Counted from the stretch's first letter, positions 1 through 9,218 are shown. The stretch: 64,000 nt of DNA from Ferruginibacter sp. (GCA_013141115.1 JABFRP010000002.1:1848647-1912646), one strand, 5' to 3'. Notes: generated from the sequence alone by a model not told the origin. A program made the numbers and translations.

Positions 1-777
1 GAAACAATAAAACCGTTTCTAACTTTTCACAAAGGACTTTCTGAATACTCAAAGAATACTTCCCGACTAAAAAAGGAAACACTTGCAATTCGTAACGCAA
101 TTGCCAATTCAAAAGACCCGGAAAAATCATTCTTTGAAGACTTTCCGATTGCTTTAGGTTTTAATATTGACGGGTTACAAAACTCAAAAGAGAAATTGCA
201 GAGCTACATAAATAAATTGCAAGATGCAATTAGAGAGTTGCGAACAAGCTATGACAGCCTGCTTAATCGATTTGAAGATTTTATTATTGAAGAATATATT
301 GGTGAGAAATTAGAATTTGAAGATTATAAAGTACAACTGCAAAGCCGTTTCAAAAAAATGAAAAAGCACTTGTGTTTGCCACATCAGAAAACTTTTATTC
401 AACGTTTAGATTCTCAATTGGATGATAAAAGCGCATGGTTGAGTTCAATTGCACAATCTGTTATTGGCAAACCATCGGAAACAATAAAAGATGAAGAAGA
501 AATTTTACTTTATGATAAATTCAAAACTATCATTCACGAATTAGATAATCTTACCAATATTTCACAAGCAGATACAGACGAGGAGAAGGAAGATATTTTG
601 GGAATTGAAATGAGTTCATTTGTTGATGGCATCAATAAGAGTTTAATCCGTTTGCCAAAATCAAAACGGAGTGAGGTAAGCAACATTGAAGACCTGATAA
701 AATCAAAATTATCAAAAGACAAAACGCTTAATATTGCAGCGTTAGCAAACATTTTAAAAGACTTATTGCAAAAATGA
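1..777 (+). CDS. C-terminal part of a large protein of unknown function
   Basis: The reading frame is open from the first base to the TGA at 775-777, so this is the last 258 codons of a gene that begins outside the window. The in-frame TTG at 196 is not a convincing start because coding sequence continues unbroken before it. The visible part is charged, mostly helical in character and coiled-coil-like, with no catalytic motif or membrane segment that I recognise. Its stop overlaps the start of the DndC-like gene (ATGA), so the two are co-transcribed and probably act together. Large ATPases often sit here in defence operons, but nothing in this fragment proves that role. Confidence 0.75.
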   Translation, partial: ETIKPFLTFHKGLSEYSKNTSRLKKETLAIRNAIANSKDPEKSFFEDFPIALGFNIDGLQNSKEKLQSYINKLQDAIRELRTSYDSLLNRFEDFIIEEYIGEKLEFEDYKVQLQSRFKKMKKHLCLPHQKTFIQRLDSQLDDKSAWLSSIAQSVIGKPSETIKDEEEILLYDKFKTIIHELDNLTNISQADTDEEKEDILGIEMSSFVDGINKSLIRLPKSKRSEVSNIEDLIKSKLSKDKTLNIAALANILKDLLQK

Positions 778-1877
778 AAAAGATAAGGCACTTATTAGGA
801 ATATCAGGAGGCAAAGACAGCGCAGCCTTGGCGATTTACATGAAGGACAAATATCCTGACTTAGATATTGAATATTATACTTGCGACACTGGAAAAGAAC
901 TGGAGGAAACTTATCAGCTAATCAAGAACCTTGAAATTTATTTAGGTAAGAAAGTTACCCTGCTTCAAGCAGCAGGTGGCAGTGATGAAGACCCATTTGA
1001 CCATTTTTTAAAAATGTATGGCGGTTTTTTGCCTTCGTCAAATTCCCGTTGGTGTACTAAGAAATTAAAACTTGAGCCCTTTGAAAAATTTGTTGGAGAC
1101 GACCCGGTTGTTTCTTATGTAGGCATTAGAGGCGATGAAGAAAGAGAAGGGTACATTTCAAGGAAGTCAAACATTCAAAGCATTTTTCCTTTCAGGAAAA
1201 ATATTTGGAGTGAAGATGTAATTTCAAAAGTATTAGCGAACACAAATTCGCAATCTGTTTTGAATTTATTCCGCAGTAATCCAACAGCAAAAAATTCAGA
1301 ACGTATTGAAGAAGTATTACAGCAGCCACTTACACCAAATTTTCCCCAACAACAAAAACTTAACTTGTTGCTTGACTTAGGCATAAAGGAATTTAACGAG
1401 TTGGTTTTTTTATTTCTTAAAACCACAAACTATCCATTAGCAAAAGAAGAAAGCTTTCCTCTTACCAACAATGAAGACCTTTTAATTAGGGACGATATTT
1501 TCAGGATTTTAAAAGAAAGCGGAGTTGGAGTGCCAGAATATTATAATAAAGTTGACTTCACTGTAAATGGAAAATCAGGGCAATATTCAAGAAGTCGTTC
1601 AGGTTGTTTCTTTTGTTTCTTTCAACAAAAAATAGAATGGGTTTGGCTATATGAGCAACATCCTGAAAAGTTTGCAAAGGCAATGGAATACGAGAAAGAC
1701 GGCTATACCTGGTGCCAGGATGAAACTTTAGCCGACATAATTAAGCCAGAAAGGATGCAAGGGATTAAAGAAGATTTTATAAAACGGCAAGCAAAAGCAG
1801 GCGTAACAAAAAAAGATTGGAAGGATATTATTTTAGAAGAGGCGGAAGCCGAAGGTTGTGCAGCTTGCTTTATTTAA
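774..1877 (+). CDS. dndC: DndC-like PP-loop sulfurtransferase (PAPS reductase family)
   Basis: The N-terminus carries the PP-loop SGGKDS at residues 11-16, typical of the PAPS reductase/ATP-pyrophosphatase family. In Dnd systems DndC is an Fe-S protein that helps replace a DNA backbone oxygen with sulfur. Candidate cluster-binding cysteines are C94 (RWCTK), the pair C278/C281 (GCFFC) and a C-terminal pair C362/C365. The length of 367 residues is shorter than classical DndC (about 500). The assignment rests on the PP-loop, the cysteines and the company of DndD- and DndB-like genes. The ATG overlaps the upstream stop by four bases, which fixes the start. A PAPS reductase-fold enzyme with another DNA or nucleotide substrate is the alternative. 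Confidence 0.75.
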   Translation: MKKIRHLLGISGGKDSAALAIYMKDKYPDLDIEYYTCDTGKELEETYQLIKNLEIYLGKKVTLLQAAGGSDEDPFDHFLKMYGGFLPSSNSRWCTKKLKLEPFEKFVGDDPVVSYVGIRGDEEREGYISRKSNIQSIFPFRKNIWSEDVISKVLANTNSQSVLNLFRSNPTAKNSERIEEVLQQPLTPNFPQQQKLNLLLDLGIKEFNELVFLFLKTTNYPLAKEESFPLTNNEDLLIRDDIFRILKESGVGVPEYYNKVDFTVNGKSGQYSRSRSGCFFCFFQQKIEWVWLYEQHPEKFAKAMEYEKDGYTWCQDETLADIIKPERMQGIKEDFIKRQAKAGVTKKDWKDIILEEAEAEGCAACFI

Positions 1878-1904
1878 AAAATTTCAAACACTAAATTTAT
1901 CAAT

Positions 1905-2129
1905 ATGCAAAATTCTTTAAAAAACTGACAAGAACGTAATACTGATTACTGGGTTAATCAAGTAACTAACTGGGTTGTAAAAGAGGTTAGCCGGGAAGAA
2001 GGTGAACAATGGGTAATTATAGATAATAACGGAATGATGATTTCTTGTGAGTGGAGAGACAATAAAGAAGATTGCTTCAACGAAGCAGACAGAATTTTTA
2101 AAGATGAAACCTCAACAATAAATGCTTAG
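1905..2129 (+). pseudogene. Small ORF interrupted by an in-frame TGA at codon 8
   Basis: From ATG 1905 one frame gives seven codons, TGA at 1926-1928, then 66 more sense codons to TAG at 2127-2129. The tail after the TGA reads as a plausible acidic, tryptophan-containing protein of about 66 residues (for example DYWVNQVTNWVVKE early on) and overlaps the helicase start at 2122 by eight bases, as real genes in this operon do. No ATG, GTG or TTG lies between the TGA and the internal ATG pair in the middle of the tail. The likeliest reading is a small operon gene with a recent nonsense mutation or a sequence error. TGA is an ordinary stop elsewhere in the operon, so genetic code change is excluded. 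The function is unknown. Confidence 0.5.
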
Positions 2130-4356
2130 GGAAGTCAATTGGTCAGAAGATAGGTCTTACAGAACGGGTAGTGAAAGCGAACCCGTTCAGTTTTATATGG
2201 AAGGATTGTGCAACAGTAAAAAATTTGATTTACTGTTAGGATATTTCAGTTCTGCTGCAATCAATGTTCTTTCATTGGGCTTTGCAAGTTTCCTATACAA
2301 TGGCGGAACGGTGAGAATGGTTGTAAATAATATTTTATCTCAAGAAGATAAAGATGCAATCAAAGCAGGCAGAGAAGGAAATGTTCAAAACACTTCAATT
2401 GATTTGTCTGACATCAAGCAACTGAAAAGAACACTTGACGATTATGGCAAACATTTTTTTGATTGTCTTGCTTGGCTAATTGCCAATGATAAAATTCAAA
2501 TAAAAATTATCAGACCGAAAAGCGGTAGAGGTATTGCACATTACAAGTCAGGTGCTTTTTCGGATGGCACAGACACAGTTGGTTTTAAAGCATCATGCAA
2601 TTTTACAGCATTTGGATTACTTGAAAACTTAGAGGAGTTGGACGGATTTTTAAGTTGGGAAAACAGTCGTTCAAGTAAAATGATAAACCGACAGAACAAA
2701 GACTTTGAAAGTATCTTTTCTGGCAATTCAGACATTGTTGAATATTTAGAAGTAGATGATATTTCCGTTGCAATAAAAAAGGAATTTGGCAACAGTTCAT
2801 TGAATGAGTTGCTGATAAAAGAAAAGGAATTGGCTGAAAAGAAAAGCCTTGTGCTTGAAAACAAAGGAGTGAGAAAAAGTTTTGAGAAAGCTGTTAACCG
2901 AATTGAAGAAATAATTAGAGAACCAAGATTTCCTTACCCTTCAGGAGCAAGAGAATACCAAGTTGCTGCTTATGAAAGTTGGGTTAATAATGGCTACAAA
3001 GGAATTTTTGCAATGGCAACCGGCACAGGAAAAACAATTACATCAATGAATTGTGTGCTTTCTGAATTTAGAAATAACCATGACAAAATTTATCATGTTT
3101 TAATTCTTGTGCCTACAATTACTTTGGTTGAACAATGGGAGAAAGAAGTTAGGTCATTTAATTTTCAAGAAGTGTTTAAGATTTCTTCAAAAGTGAATTG
3201 GCAAAATGAAGTAACTACTTTGATTTCTACAGCTAAACGGATTCCTATTTCGTTTGCTATTATTAGCACTTACGCATCATTCGTAAAAGATAAGTTTCAA
3301 ACTCTAATAAAAGATTTGCCTGATGATACAATTTTTATTGCAGACGAAGGACACAACTTAGCTTCTCCAACTGTTGCAAGCAAATTGAAAGATTTCAGGT
3401 TGATGAAAAGAATTGGTTTGTCAGCAACTCCGAAACGCATTTACGATCCCGAAGGAACGGCAAAGATGGAAGTATTTTTTGACGACAAAGAACCTTACAC
3501 TTACACTTTCTCAATGGAGAGAGCAATCAACGAAGGTGTTTTGTGTCAGTATTATTATTACCCTCACATAATTAAGTTGACAGACGAAGAAATGAAAGAG
3601 TATGTTGACATTAGCAATCAACTTTCAAAACTCTATTGCTTTGGAAAAGGAAATCCTGAAAAGGAAAGCATTATCGAAAAATTATTACTAAAAAGAAAAA
3701 GAATTATACATAAAGCGGTAAATAAATTGGATGCAACGATTCAGATTTTGAAGCAGCAATTTTCAGAAAAGGGAAATTTGAAATATACTTTCATCTATGT
3801 TCCAGAAGGTGAAACTTTTGAAATTCGAGAAGAAGAAGATGAATTAATTGAAGAAAATGTTCGCTTGATAAATCAATACACAAGGGAGATTGCTAAGATT
3901 AATGAAAAAATTTTAGTCAATCAATTCATAAGTAGAATGAAAGACCGAGACGATGTTTTAAAGCAATTTCAGAATGGAGAAATTGATGTAATTGCTTCAA
4001 TGAAATGTTTGGACGAAGGAGTTGATATTCCAAGAGCAGAAACAGCAATCTTTTGCAGCAGCACAGGAAATCCAAGACAATTCATTCAAAGAAGAGGAAG
4101 AATTTTAAGAAAGCATCCTGCAAAAAACTATGCAGTGATTCACGATTTGGTTGTAATGCCTGATTATGAAAATCAATTGGAAGGTTCTGAAACTTTTGAT
4201 TTAGAAAAAAGAATGGTAAAAACAGAATTGGAAAGAGTAATGTATTTTGCTTCACTCTCAAAGAATCCTTATTTTACAGAAGATGTTTTTAAAGACATTT
4301 GCTCTCATTACAATCTAAATATTTATACAATTCAAAACGAACTTGCATCAGTATGA
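2122..4356 (+). CDS. DEAD/DEAH-box helicase with N-terminal phospholipase D-like domain
   Basis: The 744-residue protein starts with a region resembling a PLD-superfamily nuclease domain (about residues 1-200), including a degenerate HxK motif beginning at H140. A superfamily 2 helicase core follows: Walker A TGTGKT near 300-305, the DEGH box near 408, SATPKR near 437, and helicase motif VI (QFIQRRGRILR) near 652. Such PLD-helicase fusions occur in restriction and phage-defence loci, where they are thought to move along and cut foreign DNA. The start overlaps the preceding small ORF and the stop overlaps the next gene (ATGA). Within a Dnd-like operon it is a candidate restriction or remodelling component in place of DptFGH. 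The HKD motif is imperfect, so nuclease activity is uncertain. Confidence 0.8.
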   Translation: MLREVNWSEDRSYRTGSESEPVQFYMEGLCNSKKFDLLLGYFSSAAINVLSLGFASFLYNGGTVRMVVNNILSQEDKDAIKAGREGNVQNTSIDLSDIKQLKRTLDDYGKHFFDCLAWLIANDKIQIKIIRPKSGRGIAHYKSGAFSDGTDTVGFKASCNFTAFGLLENLEELDGFLSWENSRSSKMINRQNKDFESIFSGNSDIVEYLEVDDISVAIKKEFGNSSLNELLIKEKELAEKKSLVLENKGVRKSFEKAVNRIEEIIREPRFPYPSGAREYQVAAYESWVNNGYKGIFAMATGTGKTITSMNCVLSEFRNNHDKIYHVLILVPTITLVEQWEKEVRSFNFQEVFKISSKVNWQNEVTTLISTAKRIPISFAIISTYASFVKDKFQTLIKDLPDDTIFIADEGHNLASPTVASKLKDFRLMKRIGLSATPKRIYDPEGTAKMEVFFDDKEPYTYTFSMERAINEGVLCQYYYYPHIIKLTDEEMKEYVDISNQLSKLYCFGKGNPEKESIIEKLLLKRKRIIHKAVNKLDATIQILKQQFSEKGNLKYTFIYVPEGETFEIREEEDELIEENVRLINQYTREIAKINEKILVNQFISRMKDRDDVLKQFQNGEIDVIASMKCLDEGVDIPRAETAIFCSSTGNPRQFIQRRGRILRKHPAKNYAVIHDLVVMPDYENQLEGSETFDLEKRMVKTELERVMYFASLSKNPYFTEDVFKDICSHYNLNIYTIQNELASV

Positions 4357-4565
4357 CAAGAGAAAATATTTTTAAAACTTACTTGGAAGACCCTCTTCTC
4401 ATTGAGAAGAATTACATTACCCAAGAGAAAATTGATAAGTTAAAAATCATTGAGCAAAGTGGAGTGAAACTTATTGAAGTATTTAAACTTGCTATCAATG
4501 GAAATATTGATGGTGAAACAGAAGGTGTAATCTCAAGAAAAATAAATCAATATCTCAATAAATAA
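4353..4565 (+). CDS. Small protein of unknown function (70 aa)
   Basis: The ATG at 4353 overlaps the helicase stop as ATGA; an upstream in-frame ATG at 4299 would lie inside the helicase gene and is less likely. The 70-residue product is soluble, charged and probably helical, without a signal peptide, cysteine pair or known motif. It is followed five bases later by the SMC-like ATPase gene. Its position resembles that of DndE, a small DNA-binding Dnd subunit, but the sequence does not show the DndE pattern I know, so no function is assigned. Confidence 0.6.
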   Translation: MTRENIFKTYLEDPLLIEKNYITQEKIDKLKIIEQSGVKLIEVFKLAINGNIDGETEGVISRKINQYLNK

Positions 4566-4570
4566 TTAAA

Positions 4571-6757
4571 ATGATTATTGAAAAAATAGAATTGGAAAAC
4601 TTCATGTGCTATGCTGGTAAAAGCAGTATGGAGTTTACCGAAGGCATCAATGTCATTATCGGAGATAATGGTTATGGTAAATCAAAATTGTACGATGCTT
4701 TTTATTGGGTTATGTATGACCAAGTATTCGTTCCTGAAAAGAAAGAATTTCAAAATACTAAAGCAGTTAAGTCAAAAATTATTTCTGACAAAGCAAAGTC
4801 AAATGCTAAAGATGGAAAAGTAAGTACATCGGTAAGTATCACTTTTCATAATTTAGAGAAGGATAATGTTTACATTCTTGAACGGAAATACACCGCCAAC
4901 ATTTTAGACGGAAAGATTGTAGAAACAAATGACAGTGAGTTTACAGTAATGAAAAAGGATTTGTCTTACCTAAATGCAAAAATGGTAAATGACGAAGAAG
5001 AAAAAAGAAGAATTGTTTCTAATATTCTGCCCCCTAAAATGAAAGATTATTTATGGTTTCAAGGTGAACAAGTAGAATCAATTATTGATTTCAATAAACA
5101 AGATACTCTTACAAAGGCAATCAATGTATTATCAAGCATTACCCGTTACGATGAATTAAAAGAAATCGCTGCGGCGGCTGCAAAATCAGGAAATACAGAA
5201 TATGATAGAGAGGTTAGAAGATTAAGCAAAGACATAGATAAAAGCGAAGAATTAGGAAAACAAAAAACAAAACTTGAAGAAAGAGTTGCAGACTTACAGA
5301 AAGATGAAAAGGAAGTCAATGAAAATCTATCAAGGGCAGAAGCAAGATGTGAGGAACTATTAAACAAACAAGCGGATGCACAAAAAGTAAATGAATTACA
5401 AGAAAGAAAAAAAGGCGTTTTCAATTTGCTGACTGAATTAAATGAGGCATTAAAAGAAGAACAATTTAGTTTTCATAGAAAAATGTTTCGTAACAAATGG
5501 GTTTTGAAGGGAACAGAATCTTTACATGCAGAATTTAGCAATCGTTTCTCAATATATGAAAATAGGAAACTTGAAAAAGCTGCTGAAATTAAAGCAACAC
5601 TTGCAGCCGAAGATGCAGTTGTAAAGAAATTGCAAACCCGTTTACCTCTTGATGTTCCTGAACCAATTTATGTTCAAAGAATGTTGGATGAAGAAAAATG
5701 TTTAGTGTGTGATAGAGAAGCAAAAAAATATTCTGAAGAATGGAATAAAATAAAAGAACTGATTGACCGACCTGATAAAAAATTAAAGACAGCAGAAGAT
5801 GAACCAATTAGTAAACAAAATTTCAATGATGATTTCAAAAGATTATATCAAAATGGCTTGGCACTCACCCACCGCATTGAAGAAATTGATTCTGATATAA
5901 AAGAAACATTGAAAAAAATTAGTAGCATCAATACCAAAATTAAAGATGCAAATAAGCAAATGACTAAAGTGGAAGAAGATATTCAAAAGCTTTTATCTGA
6001 TACTTCTCTAACACTCGATGATGCTACCAATATACGTAACGAATATTCAGTTCAAAACAAGAAGTCTAAAGATTTTAGAGACAACCTAAATAAAATTACA
6101 CAACAGATTGAACATTTCAAAAGCACTTTAAAAAGTGTAAATGACCAATTAAAAGAACTTGTAACTGGTGAAATCCCAAAATGGTTGATTGAAAAAAAAG
6201 ATGTGTTAAACGATTTTGAATCTATTGCAAGTTCAACAAGGGATAGGGTTTTCAACAATCTGATTTCTCAATTAGAAAAGGAAGCCAACAGTCATTATGA
6301 AGCTATGACTTCGGGAAATAAATCTACAAGGGGGCAAATAAAACTAAGACGATTGCCAAATGGTAATTTCATGCCTGAAATAATTGACAACAGTGGTGTT
6401 CCGCTTTTGGGTTCAAATACAAGCAATTTAATTTTAGTAAAGCTTGCTACAATCATGGCAATTATTTCAGCTAAAAGCAACGATGGTGTTGTAAGTTTTT
6501 ATACGCTGATTACTGATGCCCCTACTTCTGTTTTTGGTGAGGACTACACAATGGGTTTTTGTAAAACAATTAGTAAAGTTTACAGGCAAAGTATAATAAT
6601 GAGTAAAGAGTTTTACAAGAATCAAAATCTAAGAAATGAGTTGTTAACCAATCCTGATATTAAAATTGGGAAAGTATTTATGATTACACCTTCTATTCCT
6701 GAAACAGAAAGAAGCAACAGAAATAATTTATCTACTAAAATTGAGGCATTGAATTAA
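4571..6757 (+). CDS. dndD: DndD-like SMC/Rad50-family ATPase with zinc hook
   Basis: The N-terminus has the Rad50/SMC-style start (IELENFMCY) and a Walker A motif GDNGYGKS at residues 31-38. Long coiled-coil segments flank a CxxC zinc-hook motif (C377, C380). The ATPase lobe returns in the C-terminus with a Walker B-like stretch TDAPTS around D649. Length (728 residues) fits DndD, the ATPase that works with DndC and DndE in DNA phosphorothioation and may unwind or clamp DNA. The gene sits between the small 70-residue gene and the Dnd-associated gene (two bases after its stop). A stand-alone SMC-type defence ATPase is the alternative; the neighbouring DndC- and DndB-like genes favour DndD. Confidence 0.75.
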   Translation: MIIEKIELENFMCYAGKSSMEFTEGINVIIGDNGYGKSKLYDAFYWVMYDQVFVPEKKEFQNTKAVKSKIISDKAKSNAKDGKVSTSVSITFHNLEKDNVYILERKYTANILDGKIVETNDSEFTVMKKDLSYLNAKMVNDEEEKRRIVSNILPPKMKDYLWFQGEQVESIIDFNKQDTLTKAINVLSSITRYDELKEIAAAAAKSGNTEYDREVRRLSKDIDKSEELGKQKTKLEERVADLQKDEKEVNENLSRAEARCEELLNKQADAQKVNELQERKKGVFNLLTELNEALKEEQFSFHRKMFRNKWVLKGTESLHAEFSNRFSIYENRKLEKAAEIKATLAAEDAVVKKLQTRLPLDVPEPIYVQRMLDEEKCLVCDREAKKYSEEWNKIKELIDRPDKKLKTAEDEPISKQNFNDDFKRLYQNGLALTHRIEEIDSDIKETLKKISSINTKIKDANKQMTKVEEDIQKLLSDTSLTLDDATNIRNEYSVQNKKSKDFRDNLNKITQQIEHFKSTLKSVNDQLKELVTGEIPKWLIEKKDVLNDFESIASSTRDRVFNNLISQLEKEANSHYEAMTSGNKSTRGQIKLRRLPNGNFMPEIIDNSGVPLLGSNTSNLILVKLATIMAIISAKSNDGVVSFYTLITDAPTSVFGEDYTMGFCKTISKVYRQSIIMSKEFYKNQNLRNELLTNPDIKIGKVFMITPSIPETERSNRNNLSTKIEALN

Positions 6758-6758
6758 T

Positions 6759-7256
6759 ATGGAACTCTTAAAGAAAATAAAAGACCGAGAACCTGAATAT
6801 GATTCAGCGAATGAGGAATTGATTACTAAGTTTACAGTTGTGCAAGGTGGCAGAGCAGGAACAGCAGGGGAAAGTGCATCATGGGAACAAGGAAAACATT
6901 TCTCAACTAAGTATGAAATTTATATGTATGCCGCATTGCTGGGCTTAAAAAATGATTATCGTGTTGCCTTAAAGCCGAGTACAGATAAAAGTAAATTCAT
7001 AGCTATTAAATCATGGCAACCGTCTGACTTAGCAGAGTATGTTATTATGGGTGTAATTGCAAAATCGGAAATTGATTTCAATGAGTTAGAGAATAAGGAC
7101 GATAAGGAAGTTGAAAAGGAAATTTTAGGGATGAAAAAATTAATGGAAGAATATGCCAATGGTGGCTTTGACAAAATCAGAGCAAAGTTGGAATCATCAC
7201 CAACCTTTTTTGATAATAACGATAATTGCTTCATTGATTTATTGGAAGAAAAATAA
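6759..7256 (+). CDS. Small Dnd-associated protein (unknown function)
   Basis: This 165-residue soluble protein has a central aromatic segment (YEIYMYAALLGLK followed by RVALKP) that, from memory, resembles the small proteins catalogued as Dnd system-associated protein 4; I could not verify this. The N-terminus contains a glycine-rich GGRAGTAGES stretch. There is no signal peptide or membrane segment. It lies one base after the DndD-like gene and its TAA overlaps the next ATG by one base, so it is made from the same transcript. It may be a DNA-binding accessory subunit, but this is inference from position. Confidence 0.6.
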   Translation: MELLKKIKDREPEYDSANEELITKFTVVQGGRAGTAGESASWEQGKHFSTKYEIYMYAALLGLKNDYRVALKPSTDKSKFIAIKSWQPSDLAEYVIMGVIAKSEIDFNELENKDDKEVEKEILGMKKLMEEYANGGFDKIRAKLESSPTFFDNNDNCFIDLLEEK

Positions 7257-7780
7257 TGAATTCATCTGCATTTGAATTAGGGGAACAACTAAACAACCAA
7301 GCTGTAAAATACTTTTTGCACAGACCGTTGTGGGATAGATTTAATTTTCCGCAATTGAATTTGCAATTTGCCAATTGGCAAAAAATAAAATATCTAAATG
7401 CAAACGCTGATGATTTTGAAGCAGCGATTGATACAGTTCCAAATAATAGCGGAGGGCTTTATTTATTCTATGTGAAATGTGAAATTATTTCTGGAATAAC
7501 TGAATACCCTTTTTACATTGGCAGAGCTCAATTTACAGAGCATCAAAATTTAAGAAAAAGAGTGAAGGAATACTTTCAACATTTTTCAAGAAATGATGAA
7601 CGACCAAAAATTACAAGAATGTTCAAGTATTGGGCAAAGGATTTACACTTGGCTTATTTTGTTTTAAATAATAATGCTGACATCATTGATTTAGAAAAGC
7701 AACTGATTAATTTTTTGCTTTTGCCAATGAATGATGAAATTCCTGACCAAGAAATCAAACAAGCAATTAAAGCATTTTAG
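7256..7780 (+). CDS. GIY-YIG nuclease-like protein
   Basis: The 174-residue protein shows the GIY-YIG signature in degenerate form: GLY at residues 67-69, YIG at 87-89, an arginine-rich helix (LRKRVKEY) soon after, and a glutamate E147 in the last helix at the position of the metal-binding catalytic residue. GIY-YIG enzymes cut DNA in restriction, repair and homing systems. The location inside a Dnd-like operon, before the DGQHR gene, makes it a candidate DNA-cleaving effector. The ATG overlaps the upstream stop by one base (TAATG). It could also be a repair-type or inactive domain; the key residues appear present. Confidence 0.65.
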   Translation: MNSSAFELGEQLNNQAVKYFLHRPLWDRFNFPQLNLQFANWQKIKYLNANADDFEAAIDTVPNNSGGLYLFYVKCEIISGITEYPFYIGRAQFTEHQNLRKRVKEYFQHFSRNDERPKITRMFKYWAKDLHLAYFVLNNNADIIDLEKQLINFLLLPMNDEIPDQEIKQAIKAF

Positions 7781-7782
7781 TT

Positions 7783-9036
7783 ATGAAGATACCTGCTATA
7801 AGAGCCAAGATGGGAGATTGGACTTACTATGTGTCCACTCTTTCTTTTCAACAAGTCAATGACCATGTTTCAAAGATTGATGAAGAATTACATCGTTCAG
7901 AAAGTTTAAAAGAACTAATTCAAAGAAGCATTACAAACAACTATTTAAGTATTAAGAATTACATTCTGAATCAGCCCGAATTATTTTTCAATTCATTGGT
8001 ATTGGCTGTTTATGATGATTACCCTGATTGGAAGGAAGTAGAAATAAAGTATGACGATACAGAAACTTTTCAATTAGGGCTTTTAGATTTTCCTGGGAAG
8101 CATAAAATATTTCCTGTTGATGGACAACATCGAGTAGAAGGAATTAAGGCTGCATTATCGGCAAATCCCGAATTAGCTGAAACGAAAATTTCAGCAATTT
8201 TCATTGGTCATAAAAATGACGATGAAGGAATGAAAAGAACAAGGAGATTGTTTTCAACTCTCAATAGATATGCAAAGCCAGTAACGATGGATGATATTAT
8301 TGCTCTTGATGAAGATGATTCAATTGCAATAGTTACAAGAAATCTTTTAGAGGGTCATGCCCTATTTACTGAAAGAAAAGTAACAAAGAGTAAGAACAAG
8401 GCAATCCCAAATGATGATAAGCATTCATTCACTTCAATAATTACCTTATACGATTGTAATTGGGAAATATTAAAATTGTTTAGAAAAATTATTAAGCAAC
8501 ATGAACCTAATCCTGAAAGAGATAATAAACCCCTTGAAGAATATTTAAAGTTCAGACCAAGTGAAAACGATTTGGAAGCATTTGAAACAATGTGTGGGGG
8601 GATTTGGAGTGATTTGGTTAAGGAATTCCCTTACCTGTTGGATTTTATTAAAGACAAATCTGTTGAGCCAGCATTGAAATTTAGAAACAACAATGACGGA
8701 GGAAATTTATTATTTAGACCTGTTGGGCTTTTACCGTTTATGCTTGCAGCTATTGAAATAAGTAAACGCAAGCAGTTATCATTTCTGCAAATCTTTAAGC
8801 AGTTTGCAAAGTTAGATTTCAATTTGAATACCAAGCCGTGGAAGCAAGTAATGTGGAACGACTTTGAGAAGACAATGATTATGGGTAATCAAGGTTTGAC
8901 AAAACTCTTGTTGATTTATTTGTTTGATAGCACAGTATTAAAACCTGCCGAGCTGGGAGCTTTAAAGAATAAATATGCTGCATCTATTAACTTTCAAGGA
9001 GATAATTTAGACGAAGTATTAGACCAGATTCATTGA
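7783..9036 (+). CDS. dndB: DndB-like DGQHR-domain protein
   Basis: The family hallmark DGQHR is present at residues 113-117 within an FPVDGQHRVEG context, followed by a segment of charged residues (TRRLFSTLNRYAKP) typical of DGQHR proteins. In characterised phosphorothioation systems DndB binds DNA, represses the dnd operon and affects modification frequency. Length (417 residues) is in the usual range. The gene starts two bases after the GIY-YIG gene and its stop overlaps the following HTH gene, so the regulator is encoded at the operon end rather than at the front as in many dnd clusters. Confidence 0.8.
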   Translation: MKIPAIRAKMGDWTYYVSTLSFQQVNDHVSKIDEELHRSESLKELIQRSITNNYLSIKNYILNQPELFFNSLVLAVYDDYPDWKEVEIKYDDTETFQLGLLDFPGKHKIFPVDGQHRVEGIKAALSANPELAETKISAIFIGHKNDDEGMKRTRRLFSTLNRYAKPVTMDDIIALDEDDSIAIVTRNLLEGHALFTERKVTKSKNKAIPNDDKHSFTSIITLYDCNWEILKLFRKIIKQHEPNPERDNKPLEEYLKFRPSENDLEAFETMCGGIWSDLVKEFPYLLDFIKDKSVEPALKFRNNNDGGNLLFRPVGLLPFMLAAIEISKRKQLSFLQIFKQFAKLDFNLNTKPWKQVMWNDFEKTMIMGNQGLTKLLLIYLFDSTVLKPAELGALKNKYAASINFQGDNLDEVLDQIH

Positions 9037-9218
9037 TGAAAAATAAACCAAATAATTTTTTAACGAGCAAAGAGGCGAAAGCAGAACTCAAAGTTCAGGA
9101 TTGTGATTTGGCTCATATCCGAAACACTGGCAAATTGCAGTTCACTAAAAAGGGAAATGCATATTTGTATTCAAAGGAATCAATAGAGAGTTTAAAAGAA
9201 AGGCAAGGTCATAATTAA
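9036..9218 (+). CDS. Small excisionase/MerR-type helix-turn-helix protein
   Basis: The product is 60 residues long and has the pattern of a short winged-helix domain: an N-terminal 'LTSKEAKAEL' helix, a second recognition helix (DLAHIRNTGKL) and a hairpin ending in an aromatic residue. ATG 9036 overlaps the DGQHR stop by one base (TGATG); the TTG directly before it is a less likely start. Such proteins act as excisionases or small transcription regulators. Here it closes the defence operon and may help control it, but no target site is identified. Confidence 0.65.
   Translation: MKNKPNNFLTSKEAKAELKVQDCDLAHIRNTGKLQFTKKGNAYLYSKESIESLKERQGHN

Noticed and set aside
1926..1928. TGA as selenocysteine or reassigned codon
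   Set aside because: TGA is used as a normal stop by neighbouring genes and no selenoprotein-type structure is seen downstream; mutation or error is simpler.
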